Shown one piece after another: positions 17,374-26,028 of a stretch of 64,000 nt of DNA. Each line of letters begins with the position of its first letter. Position 1 is the stretch's first letter. The translations under genes and the position numbers were made by a program. Origin of the DNA: Saccharobesus litoralis (GTDB taxonomy: Bacteria > Pseudomonadota > Gammaproteobacteria > Enterobacterales > Alteromonadaceae); the NCBI RefSeq assembly GCF_003063625.1, contig NZ_CP026604.1:2830065-2894064 (forward strand). The letters are read 5' to 3'. Under the pieces are notes generated by a model. That model made no database searches, had not been told where the DNA came from, and was given only the letters and a program-made list of their open reading frames with translations.

Positions 17374-18040
17374 TGCTTACCTAATGCCGATTAATACAAT
17401 ACTTGCTAATGGAGCTGAAGTTACCTATGCGGTGCCCACTAGTGGTTATGGGCATTTGGCTGATGAACAACCTTTACCATATATTAGGTTGGCTGGTCGT
17501 TCCTTAACCCCAAGGTTTGGTGGAGATGAGCCTAGTAAAGAATGCAGCATAGATAGTATTCCATTACCTTTTGGTATCCTTGATTCAAATTGGTCTATTA
17601 AGCAGATGCTTTTCAATTTATTTAGGCGAAGAATAAATATATATTGGAGAAATATATTCGAGTCTTTTAATAAAGATAACCCTAATTTCTATTTCCTTAG
17701 GCAATTAAAGTATAGGGCTACAAGTGAGGGGTTTGAGGGGGAGAGCCCTCTTCTTTTGTTTAAAAGGTTAATTCGAATAAAAAAAGATGCCGTAATAGTA
17801 GAAGATAAAATTGTTTTTAAATCTGGTGTGTACTTTAAGCTTTTAAAATTTGCACACATAGCAACTTTTGAAAAGGATGGTGTAGATTGTGAAATAAACT
17901 ATGCTTCCCACAAACAGAAAATAATAAAAAAATGTAGCTCATCAACGGGTAGTTATTTCCTTTCGCACTACATTATAAGAAACCACATGTTTAAGGCAGG
18001 AGAGGTTTTAGTTTCTAAATATGTATACTCAATATCTTAA
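17366..18040 (+). CDS. Unrecognised 224-residue protein following the toroid-like gene
   Basis: ATG 17366 has AAAGAGG at 17354-17360; the GTG at 17360 is rejected. The protein opens with ILANGAEVTYAVPTSGYG and PYIRLAGRSLTPRFGG, and ends in strand-rich KKDAVIVEDKIVFKSGVYF and AGEVLVSKYVYSIS. This looks like a beta-sheet domain without signal peptide or membrane segment. Translational overlap with the toroid-like protein suggests a functional pair, comparable to the toroid plus beta-sandwich halves of heparinase II/III-type enzymes, here on separate chains. This is inference; I do not recognise a family. The gene is visibly AT-rich and so resembles transferred glycan-locus DNA. Confidence 0.6.
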   Translation: MNSAYLMPINTILANGAEVTYAVPTSGYGHLADEQPLPYIRLAGRSLTPRFGGDEPSKECSIDSIPLPFGILDSNWSIKQMLFNLFRRRINIYWRNIFESFNKDNPNFYFLRQLKYRATSEGFEGESPLLLFKRLIRIKKDAVIVEDKIVFKSGVYFKLLKFAHIATFEKDGVDCEINYASHKQKIIKKCSSSTGSYFLSHYIIRNHMFKAGEVLVSKYVYSIS

Positions 18041-18062
18041 TAAAATGGAGCCGGAAACTTAA

Positions 18063-19703
18063 ATGACTACTACCTTTTGCTTACATATTACGCCTTTGAA
18101 CCAAGTTGTAACCTTGGATGGTAATGAACTTATTGATGGTTGCCAAACAAGTATTTGCGAATCTCAAAAGCACGAAAGCTTTTATCAAGTGAGAATTGAA
18201 AATGGTTTTTTAGAACTTGACAATTCTTGCTTTGGGTTTGAAAAAATATACTTCCAAAAAAAGAATTCAAGTTTTGTCATAACTAATGATGTGTCACTAT
18301 TAGACGTAAATGGATTTGTTTCTGAAGGAATTGCTTCAATTTTAACTTTTGGATATTTACTGCCTACTTTAACTCTATATGAGGGTATTAATGTATTGCC
18401 TGTTAGGGCAACGTTAAAATTAAATTTAGCGACACTTAGTTATGACATATTGGATAAGGGCATTAATAGCCCTTCAAGTGTTGAACGCTCAACTGTCAAA
18501 AGTGTTGAGAGCTTTTTGAAATTAAACAATGTAGATTGCAGCTCATTCTTAATGTCGGGGGGAAGAGATTCAAGAGTAATAGCTGCTTTGAATCCATCAG
18601 ACGTAAAAAAAACGTTCACTTTTATGTTGGAAGGCTTTAAACCTGATATAGATGATTTAAATAATGTTCTTAGTTATAACAATTCTATAATTGGTAACCA
18701 TAAGGTAATTCGTGCTGATACTAAAGATAAAACGTTATGTGATTCCTATAAAACTAGTACTATAGAGGCTTTTGATCACGTTCACGCAGGGCGTTGGAAG
18801 TTTGATTACTTTATAAAAAACGTGAGTTCAGAAAATGAAAGGCTGACATTTGTTAATGGGCAGACAGCGGATACTATTATTTGCTTAAACTTAACTGGTA
18901 ATGATGTTGTTAGTCGTATTCGACGTGCTGCATTTTATGGTAAATACTCTCACAGAGCTGTTAAGTTTCTTTTGAAACAATTGTCACCCGTCTTGGGGAT
19001 GTTTCCAAATAAGTATCAAATGTACTTTCAAGGCCTAAGTCAGGCTAAAAACGATGCTGAGTATTATGCTGGATATATTCTTAATGACATTGAATTTCCA
19101 GGGATAGAACGCTCTAAGCAAAAAAGGTTATACAAGATACTTGGCTCAGCTGCTATGGAAAATCTTTATGCTAAAACTAAGCGTTTCGTTGATGGTAAAA
19201 TAAGTTTATATGGTAGTGGGGAAACTCATGCTTTTATGCTTGATCTGTGTTTGAGTACCTTTATTTGGGGAATGGATATGCGTGGCCTCAGAGAGGCCTG
19301 TCATCGTTATGGTCATTCAACAAATTTTTTATTTATGAATAATGAATTAATTCGAAATTTATTATCACTCCCAGCTAAATATACATCCCCTCTATCTCAA
19401 TATAAGCGGGTCTTAAGTGATATTGAACGTAAATACAAGAAAAGTATCTTTAAAGATAATCCCACTCAAACATCAATACCATTAGCTGAGCAGTCATTTG
19501 AAAAACTTATAATAGATGGTTGTATTGGAGATTATTGGAAAGAACAGTTTAGTACTAAGGAATTTGAAGAGTTTGTAAAGTATATTTTACATCAACACCA
19601 AATTGATTTATCCGGTATCGAAATCTCTACCACTAATTATACGTTAGTTGATCGGACGATGAGTTTATTTCTTTGGTATAAAAAATATATTAAGTCGTGT
19701 TAA
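18063..19703 (+). CDS. Asparagine-synthase-like protein lacking the glutaminase cysteine
   Basis: A 546-residue protein with a PP-loop SGGRDSR (about residues 164-170), the ATP-pyrophosphatase signature of asparagine synthase C-terminal domains (usually SGGLDS). The N-terminal region resembles a shortened class II amidotransferase domain (FGYLLPTLTLYEGINVLP is typical), but the chain begins MTTTFCLH, so the Cys2 nucleophile is absent. It probably uses free ammonia or another amine or acts in a non-asparagine ligation, for example amidating uronic acids; that role is inferred from the locus and from UDP-GlcA supply by Ugd. GAGCCGG precedes the start weakly. The flippase start GTG overlaps its stop. 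Confidence 0.75.
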   Translation: MTTTFCLHITPLNQVVTLDGNELIDGCQTSICESQKHESFYQVRIENGFLELDNSCFGFEKIYFQKKNSSFVITNDVSLLDVNGFVSEGIASILTFGYLLPTLTLYEGINVLPVRATLKLNLATLSYDILDKGINSPSSVERSTVKSVESFLKLNNVDCSSFLMSGGRDSRVIAALNPSDVKKTFTFMLEGFKPDIDDLNNVLSYNNSIIGNHKVIRADTKDKTLCDSYKTSTIEAFDHVHAGRWKFDYFIKNVSSENERLTFVNGQTADTIICLNLTGNDVVSRIRRAAFYGKYSHRAVKFLLKQLSPVLGMFPNKYQMYFQGLSQAKNDAEYYAGYILNDIEFPGIERSKQKRLYKILGSAAMENLYAKTKRFVDGKISLYGSGETHAFMLDLCLSTFIWGMDMRGLREACHRYGHSTNFLFMNNELIRNLLSLPAKYTSPLSQYKRVLSDIERKYKKSIFKDNPTQTSIPLAEQSFEKLIIDGCIGDYWKEQFSTKEFEEFVKYILHQHQIDLSGIEISTTNYTLVDRTMSLFLWYKKYIKSC

Positions 19704-20926
19704 AAAGCATTGTACAGCTAGCTAGTGGAAATGGAATTGCACAGTTTGCAGCATTTTTAAGTGCTCCACTACTCACAAGATATTATGGTGCTGATGTTAT
19801 AGGTGCATTTGGACTTATGGCAGCAGTTAGTGGTGTGCTCTTGCCTTTGTTTACTCTAAGGTTGGAGCTTAGTTTCCCTAGTGAAACCTTAAAGTCAAAT
19901 GTTATATCTGGTTGTTCAACAATCTTTTCTATATCTCTCTTATTGGCTGTGCTTTATTATTTTCTATATGCTCTTAGCTTTTTTTATTTAGAAATGGACT
20001 TAAAGTTACTAGCTTTAGGGTTTGTCCCTATCTGGTGTATCTGGCTCGGTTTCTCCCAAGCTTTTACTTACATTTTCGTTAAAGATGGTGAATTCACAAA
20101 ACTTTCTTTTTTCAACGTATTAAGGGGGGGGATTCAAAACACCATCGTGTTTGCTCCTTTGTACTTCAGCAGTCATTTTTTTGTTTTTATTGGTTCAAAA
20201 ATAGTTGGGGCCGCATTGTTGTTGGGGTGGTTATCTTTACAACTTAAATTAAAGCTCATTGATTTTGTCCCCATGAGAATAAATTTTAAATATATAGCGA
20301 GGCGCAAAGATTTTGCATTGCATGGTACATTTCAAGCTGTTTTAAATGGTATAGGCAGTTATTTGCCACAGTTCGTGTTTGCTCTACAATTTCCAGTTGC
20401 TGCTTTAGGGCAATTAGCAATGGCATTTTTTATTGTACAAGCACCTACTGGGTTGTTTAGTCAAGCAATTAGACATGTATTTCACCATAAACTAGCCGAG
20501 CTTTATGCCAACTCTCGTAGCTCTCTTTTAGTGTTTTATATTAAAAACGTAGTTATATTATTGGTCCTGTATTTAATTGGGGTTATTGTTTATTGGCTTT
20601 TTCTAAAGGGAATTATACTTTGGTATTTAGGTGAAGGTTGGGGGGATGCCTATGAATATTCTAAGTGGTTGGTTCTTTGGTTTGGTTTAACAGTTATCAA
20701 CCCACTTCCAACAATAATAATCCAACTAAGTAAAAGGCAGAAGATATTAACTGTTTATGAAATTACCTACACACTTTCGAGGTTATTTTGTGTAGTGCTA
20801 ATTATTAAGATCATGAATTTGACTGATGTTGATATGGTAAAGTATCTAAGTTGTATAGGGTTTGGGTTCAATCTAGTTTTGATTGTTATTGGCTGTAAAT
20901 TGATATTAGAGGATAGGAATGAATAA
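19697..20926 (+). CDS. Wzx-like oligosaccharide flippase
   Basis: A 409-residue polytopic membrane protein with roughly 10-12 hydrophobic segments. It begins MLKSIVQLASGNGIAQFAAF and has LSAPLLTRYYGADVIGAFG, a pattern typical of the polysaccharide transport (PST/MOP) family. Wzx proteins flip undecaprenyl-diphosphate-linked repeat units to the periplasmic side. The GTG start overlaps the preceding stop by 7 bp. An 8-G homopolymer at 20124-20131 lies inside the coding sequence (codons AGG GGG GGG) in otherwise AT-rich DNA, a possible slippage site. The next gene starts 8 bp before this one ends. Confidence 0.85.
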   Translation: MLKSIVQLASGNGIAQFAAFLSAPLLTRYYGADVIGAFGLMAAVSGVLLPLFTLRLELSFPSETLKSNVISGCSTIFSISLLLAVLYYFLYALSFFYLEMDLKLLALGFVPIWCIWLGFSQAFTYIFVKDGEFTKLSFFNVLRGGIQNTIVFAPLYFSSHFFVFIGSKIVGAALLLGWLSLQLKLKLIDFVPMRINFKYIARRKDFALHGTFQAVLNGIGSYLPQFVFALQFPVAALGQLAMAFFIVQAPTGLFSQAIRHVFHHKLAELYANSRSSLLVFYIKNVVILLVLYLIGVIVYWLFLKGIILWYLGEGWGDAYEYSKWLVLWFGLTVINPLPTIIIQLSKRQKILTVYEITYTLSRLFCVVLIIKIMNLTDVDMVKYLSCIGFGFNLVLIVIGCKLILEDRNE

Positions 20927-21713
20927 TAACATTTATATATCTGTAGTTGTTCCAACATTCAAAAGACCTGATTTATTGGTACGCCTATTGAGCTCAGTGA
21001 GTAAACAAACATTAAAACCAGATGAGGTAATAGTAATTGATGACTGCTCTAAGATGGATGAAGAATATGCTGCAGTTGTGAATATCTACAAAGAACAATT
21101 TAAAAATTTTCATTTTATATCATTAGATAGAAATTCGGGTGCGCCAACCGCACGCAATGCTGGTATTAAATTGGCAACGGGTGATTGGATCGCGCTTGTA
21201 GATGACGATGATGAATGGTTGCCTGAAAAACTTGCAAAACAGCAAGCCTTAATTGAAAACAGTACAGTTGATAATTTGGGGTTTGTATATACCTGGACAA
21301 CAGCCAAGGGCCAGAAAGGTCAGGAATCTTACGAAAGCCGTATTAGCGTGAGAGGATGTTCAAAAAAAGCTTTGCTTTCTACCAACTATATAATGTCTGC
21401 TTCGGTTGTAATAAAAAAAGAAGCGTTAGAGCGCACAGGTGGATTTCAGGTCGATTTCCCAAGTTGTCAAGACTGGGATGCTTGGATCCGAATTGCTTTA
21501 CAAGGTTATGGTTTTGACGTAGTTGAAGAGGTTTTAACGGTTTATCACAGACATGGCGGTGAGTCGATAGGTTTGTCACCAAGAGCGAAGTTAGGCTACA
21601 AAATGTTATTAGAAGCACATTGGAAAGCCATATTAAAATACACTCAGCCTATAAACTGGCTTAAAAAGACCGTGTTATATATAAAGGTCTGGGGGGCAAC
21701 TCGAAATGCCTAA
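20919..21713 (+). CDS. Family 2 glycosyltransferase
   Basis: A 264-residue GT-A-fold enzyme. It begins ISVVVPTFKRPDLLVRLLSS, then DEVIVIDDCS, NSGAPTARNAGIKLATGDW and the metal-binding VDDDDEWLPEK, followed by CQDWDAWIRIAL in the acceptor region. These are hallmark GT2 motifs: an inverting transferase using a nucleotide sugar at the cytoplasmic face to extend the lipid-linked repeat unit. Sugar specificity cannot be read from sequence. Start ATG 20919 has AGAGGATAGGA upstream and overlaps the flippase gene; the next gene overlaps its end by 8 bp. Confidence 0.92.
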   Translation: MNNNIYISVVVPTFKRPDLLVRLLSSVSKQTLKPDEVIVIDDCSKMDEEYAAVVNIYKEQFKNFHFISLDRNSGAPTARNAGIKLATGDWIALVDDDDEWLPEKLAKQQALIENSTVDNLGFVYTWTTAKGQKGQESYESRISVRGCSKKALLSTNYIMSASVVIKKEALERTGGFQVDFPSCQDWDAWIRIALQGYGFDVVEEVLTVYHRHGGESIGLSPRAKLGYKMLLEAHWKAILKYTQPINWLKKTVLYIKVWGATRNA

Positions 21714-22824
21714 CCAGCGCAACGAAAAAGCAAAAAAAGTAGCTATATTAACTAATATGGTTGCACCTTATCGCGTGCCATTTTTTAAAGAGCTTGCCAA
21801 GTGGGAGCAAATAAAAAAATTAGACATTTTAACTTGTGTTGAACGAGAAGTAGACCGTCAGTGGCAAGTTGAAAACGATAATAGCTATCGTACCATTTGT
21901 TTATCTGGTGTTACTTTAAATTTAGCCAAGGGAAAAGACGCAAAGCGTATTTTACATTTTAGATTTGGCATTATTACCTACCTATTATTTAAACGCCCCG
22001 ATTTACTTATTATTGGTGATGCATCTTGGACGTCTTTTATTGCGGCTTTTTTCTGCCGGTTATTTTTTATTAATTATTTTGTATGGAATGAAATAACCAC
22101 AACATCTAAGGTATCCGCTGGATTGGTGGCTAACCTGAGGCACTGGATGTATAAAGGGGCAAAACATATTATTGCTTCTTGTTCAATGGCAAAAGATTAC
22201 TTGTTAAATAACGCAGTGCCGAATGAAAAAATTAGCATAGTCAATAATGCGGTTGATAACGACTTTTATCTACAGCAAAAAGCGAAATGGTTACCGCAGC
22301 GTGCAAAGTTACGAAAGGCGCTCGGTATTGAAGAAGACAGCTTTTGCTTTATTTATGTGGGCCAATTAATTTCGCGCAAGCGGGTAATTGAAACCGTTGA
22401 GCTGTTAGCTCAAGTAAATAAACAAACAAAAGTGCATCTTATAGTTGCTGGAACAGGTATTTTAGAAAATGAGATGAAAGACACTGCAGCAGAAGTGAAG
22501 TTCTCTAATATTTCTTTTTGTGGTTATGCCAATCCAGCGCGCTTGTGCCAATTGTATACAGCAAGCGATGCACTTATTTTATTATCAGAAGATGAGCCTT
22601 GGGGGATGGTGGTAAATGAATGCCTGTTAATGGGTAAACCGTATATTGTGAGTGATAGTGTTGCTGCAGGTAAAGAGTTTTTAAGGCGGGGGTGTCTTAT
22701 TGTTGACTATAACTTTTTAAGCTTGACACAAGTGATGGGGTTTATTGAAAATTGTCAAAGTGTTCATGATTCTTCTGTTTTAACACCTAAAGATATGAGT
22801 TATGAATTTCTTAAAAAACTCTAG
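21706..22824 (+). CDS. Family 4 glycosyltransferase
   Basis: A 372-residue GT-B enzyme. The N-terminal half has KVAILTNMVAPYRVPFFKEL, typical of GT4 donors acting on glycan acceptors; the C-terminal half has FIYVGQLISRKRVIETVELL and the nucleotide-sugar-binding ALILLSEDEPWGMVVNECLL, whose E(x7)E-like acid pair is characteristic of retaining GT4 transferases. It would add one sugar of the repeat unit. It overlaps both neighbours, so it is part of the same transcript. Specificity is unknown. Confidence 0.9.
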   Translation: MPNQRNEKAKKVAILTNMVAPYRVPFFKELAKWEQIKKLDILTCVEREVDRQWQVENDNSYRTICLSGVTLNLAKGKDAKRILHFRFGIITYLLFKRPDLLIIGDASWTSFIAAFFCRLFFINYFVWNEITTTSKVSAGLVANLRHWMYKGAKHIIASCSMAKDYLLNNAVPNEKISIVNNAVDNDFYLQQKAKWLPQRAKLRKALGIEEDSFCFIYVGQLISRKRVIETVELLAQVNKQTKVHLIVAGTGILENEMKDTAAEVKFSNISFCGYANPARLCQLYTASDALILLSEDEPWGMVVNECLLMGKPYIVSDSVAAGKEFLRRGCLIVDYNFLSLTQVMGFIENCQSVHDSSVLTPKDMSYEFLKKL

Positions 22825-23974
22825 TATTTATTTAGCTGCGCTTGTAAGCATTCCAATACATAACTTTAATATTAATCTTGGTTTTATGCATTTAAAAGCT
22901 TTCCAAGTTTTTACTGTAATATTTTTGTTTTCTTGCTTTTTAAAAAAACAAGCATTTATAGCTAAAGGGCAATACCCCAGTGTATTCTTCTTTATTTGTT
23001 TTTTATGTTTGGTTGTGTTTTCAAGCATAAACTCCATCACTATTGAGCGTAGTTTTTCACTTACCTTTGCTTTAGTGTTTTGTTTCCTGTTTTTTATAGC
23101 AAGTCTTATATTTTTGAATAATTATGGTTTAAACGCATTTATTAAACCTCTTATTTACACAGGCTCTTTATACGCCTTGTGGGGGGCGGCGCAATTAATA
23201 TTGTTTTTCCTTGGTTTCCCTGCACATGTGAATTTTGAAGCCTGGGATGTTGTTCCTCGAGTCCCTTATTTTTCTTCAGAGAATGTTCATGCTGCCTTTG
23301 CCGTCATTACTGCGTTATGTGCTTTATTTGTTTTGTTAGAAGAAAGAAATATAGTGGTCGGCGGATTGTTTGTTTTAAATGTTGTTGGTCTAGTCGCAAC
23401 AGGAACACGAGGTGCGATGCTTATGTTTTCTATCTCTGCATTGATTATATTGATAAAGTATTTTATCTCAGTGCCAAAGAGTAGGCTCATACTGGGCATA
23501 TTTAGTTGTTTTGTTATACTGGGGGTGATCTTTTTTTGGGATATTCTTTTTATAAGATTTAACTCGTTAGGTTCTGGTGATGATGGTACGAGCCGAGTGA
23601 GGCTCCATCATTTTGAGGAGATATATCACTATTTTATAGACAATGTTCATACTGGTGTTGGCTTAGGAGGCTCTCCTATTTTAGCTAGTACTAATCACGA
23701 TCTACATAATGTATTTTTAATGGTGCTTTTTGAAGCAGGTATTTATAGCTTTTTTATGTACGTTTTACTTATCTCATATTGTTTATATTACTATTTTTGT
23801 AATGTATCTTCTAGACGGAAAGATAATAGGTTGTTTTTAGTTCTGGTATTGTTTATAGCGGTATGGGGGCAGGCAATGTTTGAACCATCAACGTATTTTT
23901 TTCATTTGTATTTATCTCTAGCATTAATTATGTATAAGCCTGAATTGTTAAAAAATGAAAATAATTATTCTTAA
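22802..23974 (+). CDS. O-antigen ligase / Wzy-like polymerase
   Basis: A 390-residue integral membrane protein with about 10-12 hydrophobic helices and a periplasmic loop containing GTRGAMLMFSISALIIL, a known O-antigen ligase (Wzy_C) signature, then HDLHNVFLMVLFEAGIYSF, the typical H...L...G motif. With wzx, wza and wzc in the same operon, it most likely polymerises repeat units (Wzy) rather than joining O-antigen to lipid A. The ATG at 22802 overlaps the previous gene by 23 bp. A run of six G at 23181-23186 is present. It overlaps the following glycosyltransferase gene. Confidence 0.85.
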   Translation: MNFLKNSSIYLAALVSIPIHNFNINLGFMHLKAFQVFTVIFLFSCFLKKQAFIAKGQYPSVFFFICFLCLVVFSSINSITIERSFSLTFALVFCFLFFIASLIFLNNYGLNAFIKPLIYTGSLYALWGAAQLILFFLGFPAHVNFEAWDVVPRVPYFSSENVHAAFAVITALCALFVLLEERNIVVGGLFVLNVVGLVATGTRGAMLMFSISALIILIKYFISVPKSRLILGIFSCFVILGVIFFWDILFIRFNSLGSGDDGTSRVRLHHFEEIYHYFIDNVHTGVGLGGSPILASTNHDLHNVFLMVLFEAGIYSFFMYVLLISYCLYYYFCNVSSRRKDNRLFLVLVLFIAVWGQAMFEPSTYFFHLYLSLALIMYKPELLKNENNYS

Positions 23975-24950
23975 TTACTCGAGTGTGTTTGGTGGTCAGG
24001 AAAGGTATGCAGAGTCTCTTATTAATCAATTGCATACGAAGAATGTTTTAACGTCTTTTGAAGGCGGCCCTGAGTATTTGAAAAAAGTAAGTTTGGATAA
24101 ACTACCTTGTACCGACATATTAAACCCAAGCGCAAGGTTATTTAATGGTAATGCTGCATTATATCAGAGCATGACGTTAACTAAAGGTAATGAGCTATGG
24201 GTATACGTGCAACATAGTGATATTAACGATGGTCAGCAAGCTAGCTGGAAGCGATGGGTTAGAAAAGCTCTTATATATATTTTGCTAAAACGTTTTGATT
24301 TGGTAATTAGAGTCTGTAATAAAGCGCTGCCAGATTGTTATGCAAAAGGAAAAATAAAAACTATTTACAATGGTGTTTCAGTGCCTGAATGTTACAAAAG
24401 CGTTGGCATTCAAAAAAAAATTAAATTGTTAATGGTCGGCGCTATTAATGCAAATAAAAATCAAAAAATGGCCATATCTGTACTTCAATATTTACCTAAT
24501 GCTGAATTATCAATTATTGGATCTGGCGAGATTAAGCAAGATTTAGTCGAGCTTGCCGAGACTATCGGTGTTAACTCTCAAATTAGCTGGGTGGGGTTTG
24601 TTGAAAACTTAGAGCCGTATTACTTAAATGCGGACTTATTATTAATGTTGTCTCACTACGAGGCCTTCCCCTATGCTGTGTTAGAAGCAATGTCGTATTC
24701 CGTACCAGTGGTTACAGTGCGAGTTGGGGGGGTGCCCGAAATTATTTCCAATAATGAAAATGGTTGGTTATTAGATGATTATGAAATTGAAACTTTAGTA
24801 GATACACTGAATGAAATTAATAACTCACCTGATTCCTACAAGGAAGTGGCTCAAGCCGCACGCGCTACCATAGAGAAAAATTATACAGTAAAGCATATGA
24901 CCAATAACTTAATTGCTGCAATTGAAGAGAAACTTAATGTTAAAAGATAA
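23955..24950 (+). CDS. Family 4 glycosyltransferase
   Basis: A 331-residue GT-B protein. MKIIILNYSSVFGGQERYAE contains the N-terminal glycine-rich donor loop; KLLMVGAINANKNQKMAI and GSGEIKQDLVELAE lead into LLMLSHYEAFPYAVLEAMSY and VPVVTVRVGGVPEIISNNEN, the standard C-terminal GT4 signature with two acidic residues for the nucleotide sugar. A retaining transfer to the growing lipid-linked glycan is expected. A 7-G run at 24726-24732 encodes part of VGGVPE. It overlaps the previous and following genes. Confidence 0.91.
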   Translation: MKIIILNYSSVFGGQERYAESLINQLHTKNVLTSFEGGPEYLKKVSLDKLPCTDILNPSARLFNGNAALYQSMTLTKGNELWVYVQHSDINDGQQASWKRWVRKALIYILLKRFDLVIRVCNKALPDCYAKGKIKTIYNGVSVPECYKSVGIQKKIKLLMVGAINANKNQKMAISVLQYLPNAELSIIGSGEIKQDLVELAETIGVNSQISWVGFVENLEPYYLNADLLLMLSHYEAFPYAVLEAMSYSVPVVTVRVGGVPEIISNNENGWLLDDYEIETLVDTLNEINNSPDSYKEVAQAARATIEKNYTVKHMTNNLIAAIEEKLNVKR

Positions 24951-26028
24951 AGCAGTTATAGACATTCGCTGGATGGTTGGCAATGTCCGAGGAATGGGGC
25001 GTTATGCATACCAACTTATAGAACCTATACAGAATAGTGTAACTGGGGTTGGCCCACATAATTATGTTTGTGAGCGTTTGCCTTATCAGACCATCGGCAA
25101 TGGTTTTTTTCCATGGTGGGAGCAGTATATTTTCCCCAAATTCATAAAAAGGCAAAAAGTTGCTCGGGTACTTTGTCCTTATAATACAGCCCCTATAAAA
25201 AAACTAGATGCCCAGCTTATTTTGGTTGTTCACGACTTAATTTACTTAAAGTCATGGCGTGACTTACCCCCTTCAGTTTCAATATATCAAACGCTTGGGC
25301 GTATTTATCGTAGGTTTGTGGTTCCTAAAGTCATAAAAAACGCAGATGTACTATTAACTGTTTCAGAGTTTACAAAAAGCGAAATTGTAGAAAGATTTGC
25401 TATTTCTCCCGAAGCCATATCCGTTGTGCCGAATTCGGTTAATAGTACATGGTTTGTTGATACCCCTAGACCTATTACAGGCAGAGATAATTATTGTTTG
25501 TCGGTAGCCGGTGAAGCACCAAGTAAAAATGTTAAAAAATTAATAAAAGCATTTTCATTAGCAGCGCCTGACTTGCCAAGTGACTTTACCTTGAAACTTG
25601 TTGGCATAAGAGTGAGTCAGCATGAGAAATTTAAAAATGTTGCAGCTCAATTTCATGTAGAAGATAGAGTTGAATTTGTTGGTTTTGTTACCGATAGTGA
25701 GTTAAAAAAATTGTATAGGAATGCAAAGAGTTTTGTATTTGCGTCACTATTTGAAGGATTCGGTATTCCGTTAATTGAAGCTATGGCAAGCGGAACTCCA
25801 ATAGCCTGTAGTGATACAACTTCAATGCCTGAGGTGGTGGGAAATGCTGCTGTACAGTTTGATCCGCTCGACGAAAGCGCTATAGCTGAAGCCTTAGTTC
25901 AAGTTACTAACAACCAAGAGTTAGCACAGACTTTAGTTGATTTTGGGTTAGAGAGAGCTAAATTATTTAACGAGCAAGCAGTAGAAGCGCAATTTAAAGC
26001 ATTTTGGAACAAATTAGATGCAAGATAG
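24937..26028 (+). CDS. Family 4 glycosyltransferase
   Basis: From ATG 24937, which has GAAGAG at 24924-24929, the protein is 363 residues; the TTG at 24913 is deep in the preceding gene. It shows IDIRWMVGNVRGMGRYAYQL, LILVVHDLIYLKSW, LLTVSEFTKSEIVERF, VVPNSVN, LYRNAKSFVFASLFEGFGIP and LIEAMASGTPIACSDTTSMP, the standard series of motifs in mannosyltransferase-like GT4 enzymes. GDP-mannose could be its donor, given manB/manC nearby, but this is inference. The 3' end overlaps the next gene by 11 bp. Confidence 0.91.
   Translation: MLKDKAVIDIRWMVGNVRGMGRYAYQLIEPIQNSVTGVGPHNYVCERLPYQTIGNGFFPWWEQYIFPKFIKRQKVARVLCPYNTAPIKKLDAQLILVVHDLIYLKSWRDLPPSVSIYQTLGRIYRRFVVPKVIKNADVLLTVSEFTKSEIVERFAISPEAISVVPNSVNSTWFVDTPRPITGRDNYCLSVAGEAPSKNVKKLIKAFSLAAPDLPSDFTLKLVGIRVSQHEKFKNVAAQFHVEDRVEFVGFVTDSELKKLYRNAKSFVFASLFEGFGIPLIEAMASGTPIACSDTTSMPEVVGNAAVQFDPLDESAIAEALVQVTNNQELAQTLVDFGLERAKLFNEQAVEAQFKAFWNKLDAR

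Noticed and set aside
18063..19703. A true glutamine-dependent asparagine synthase
   Set aside because: The N-terminal catalytic cysteine is missing and the PP-loop differs; the locus is for glycan synthesis.
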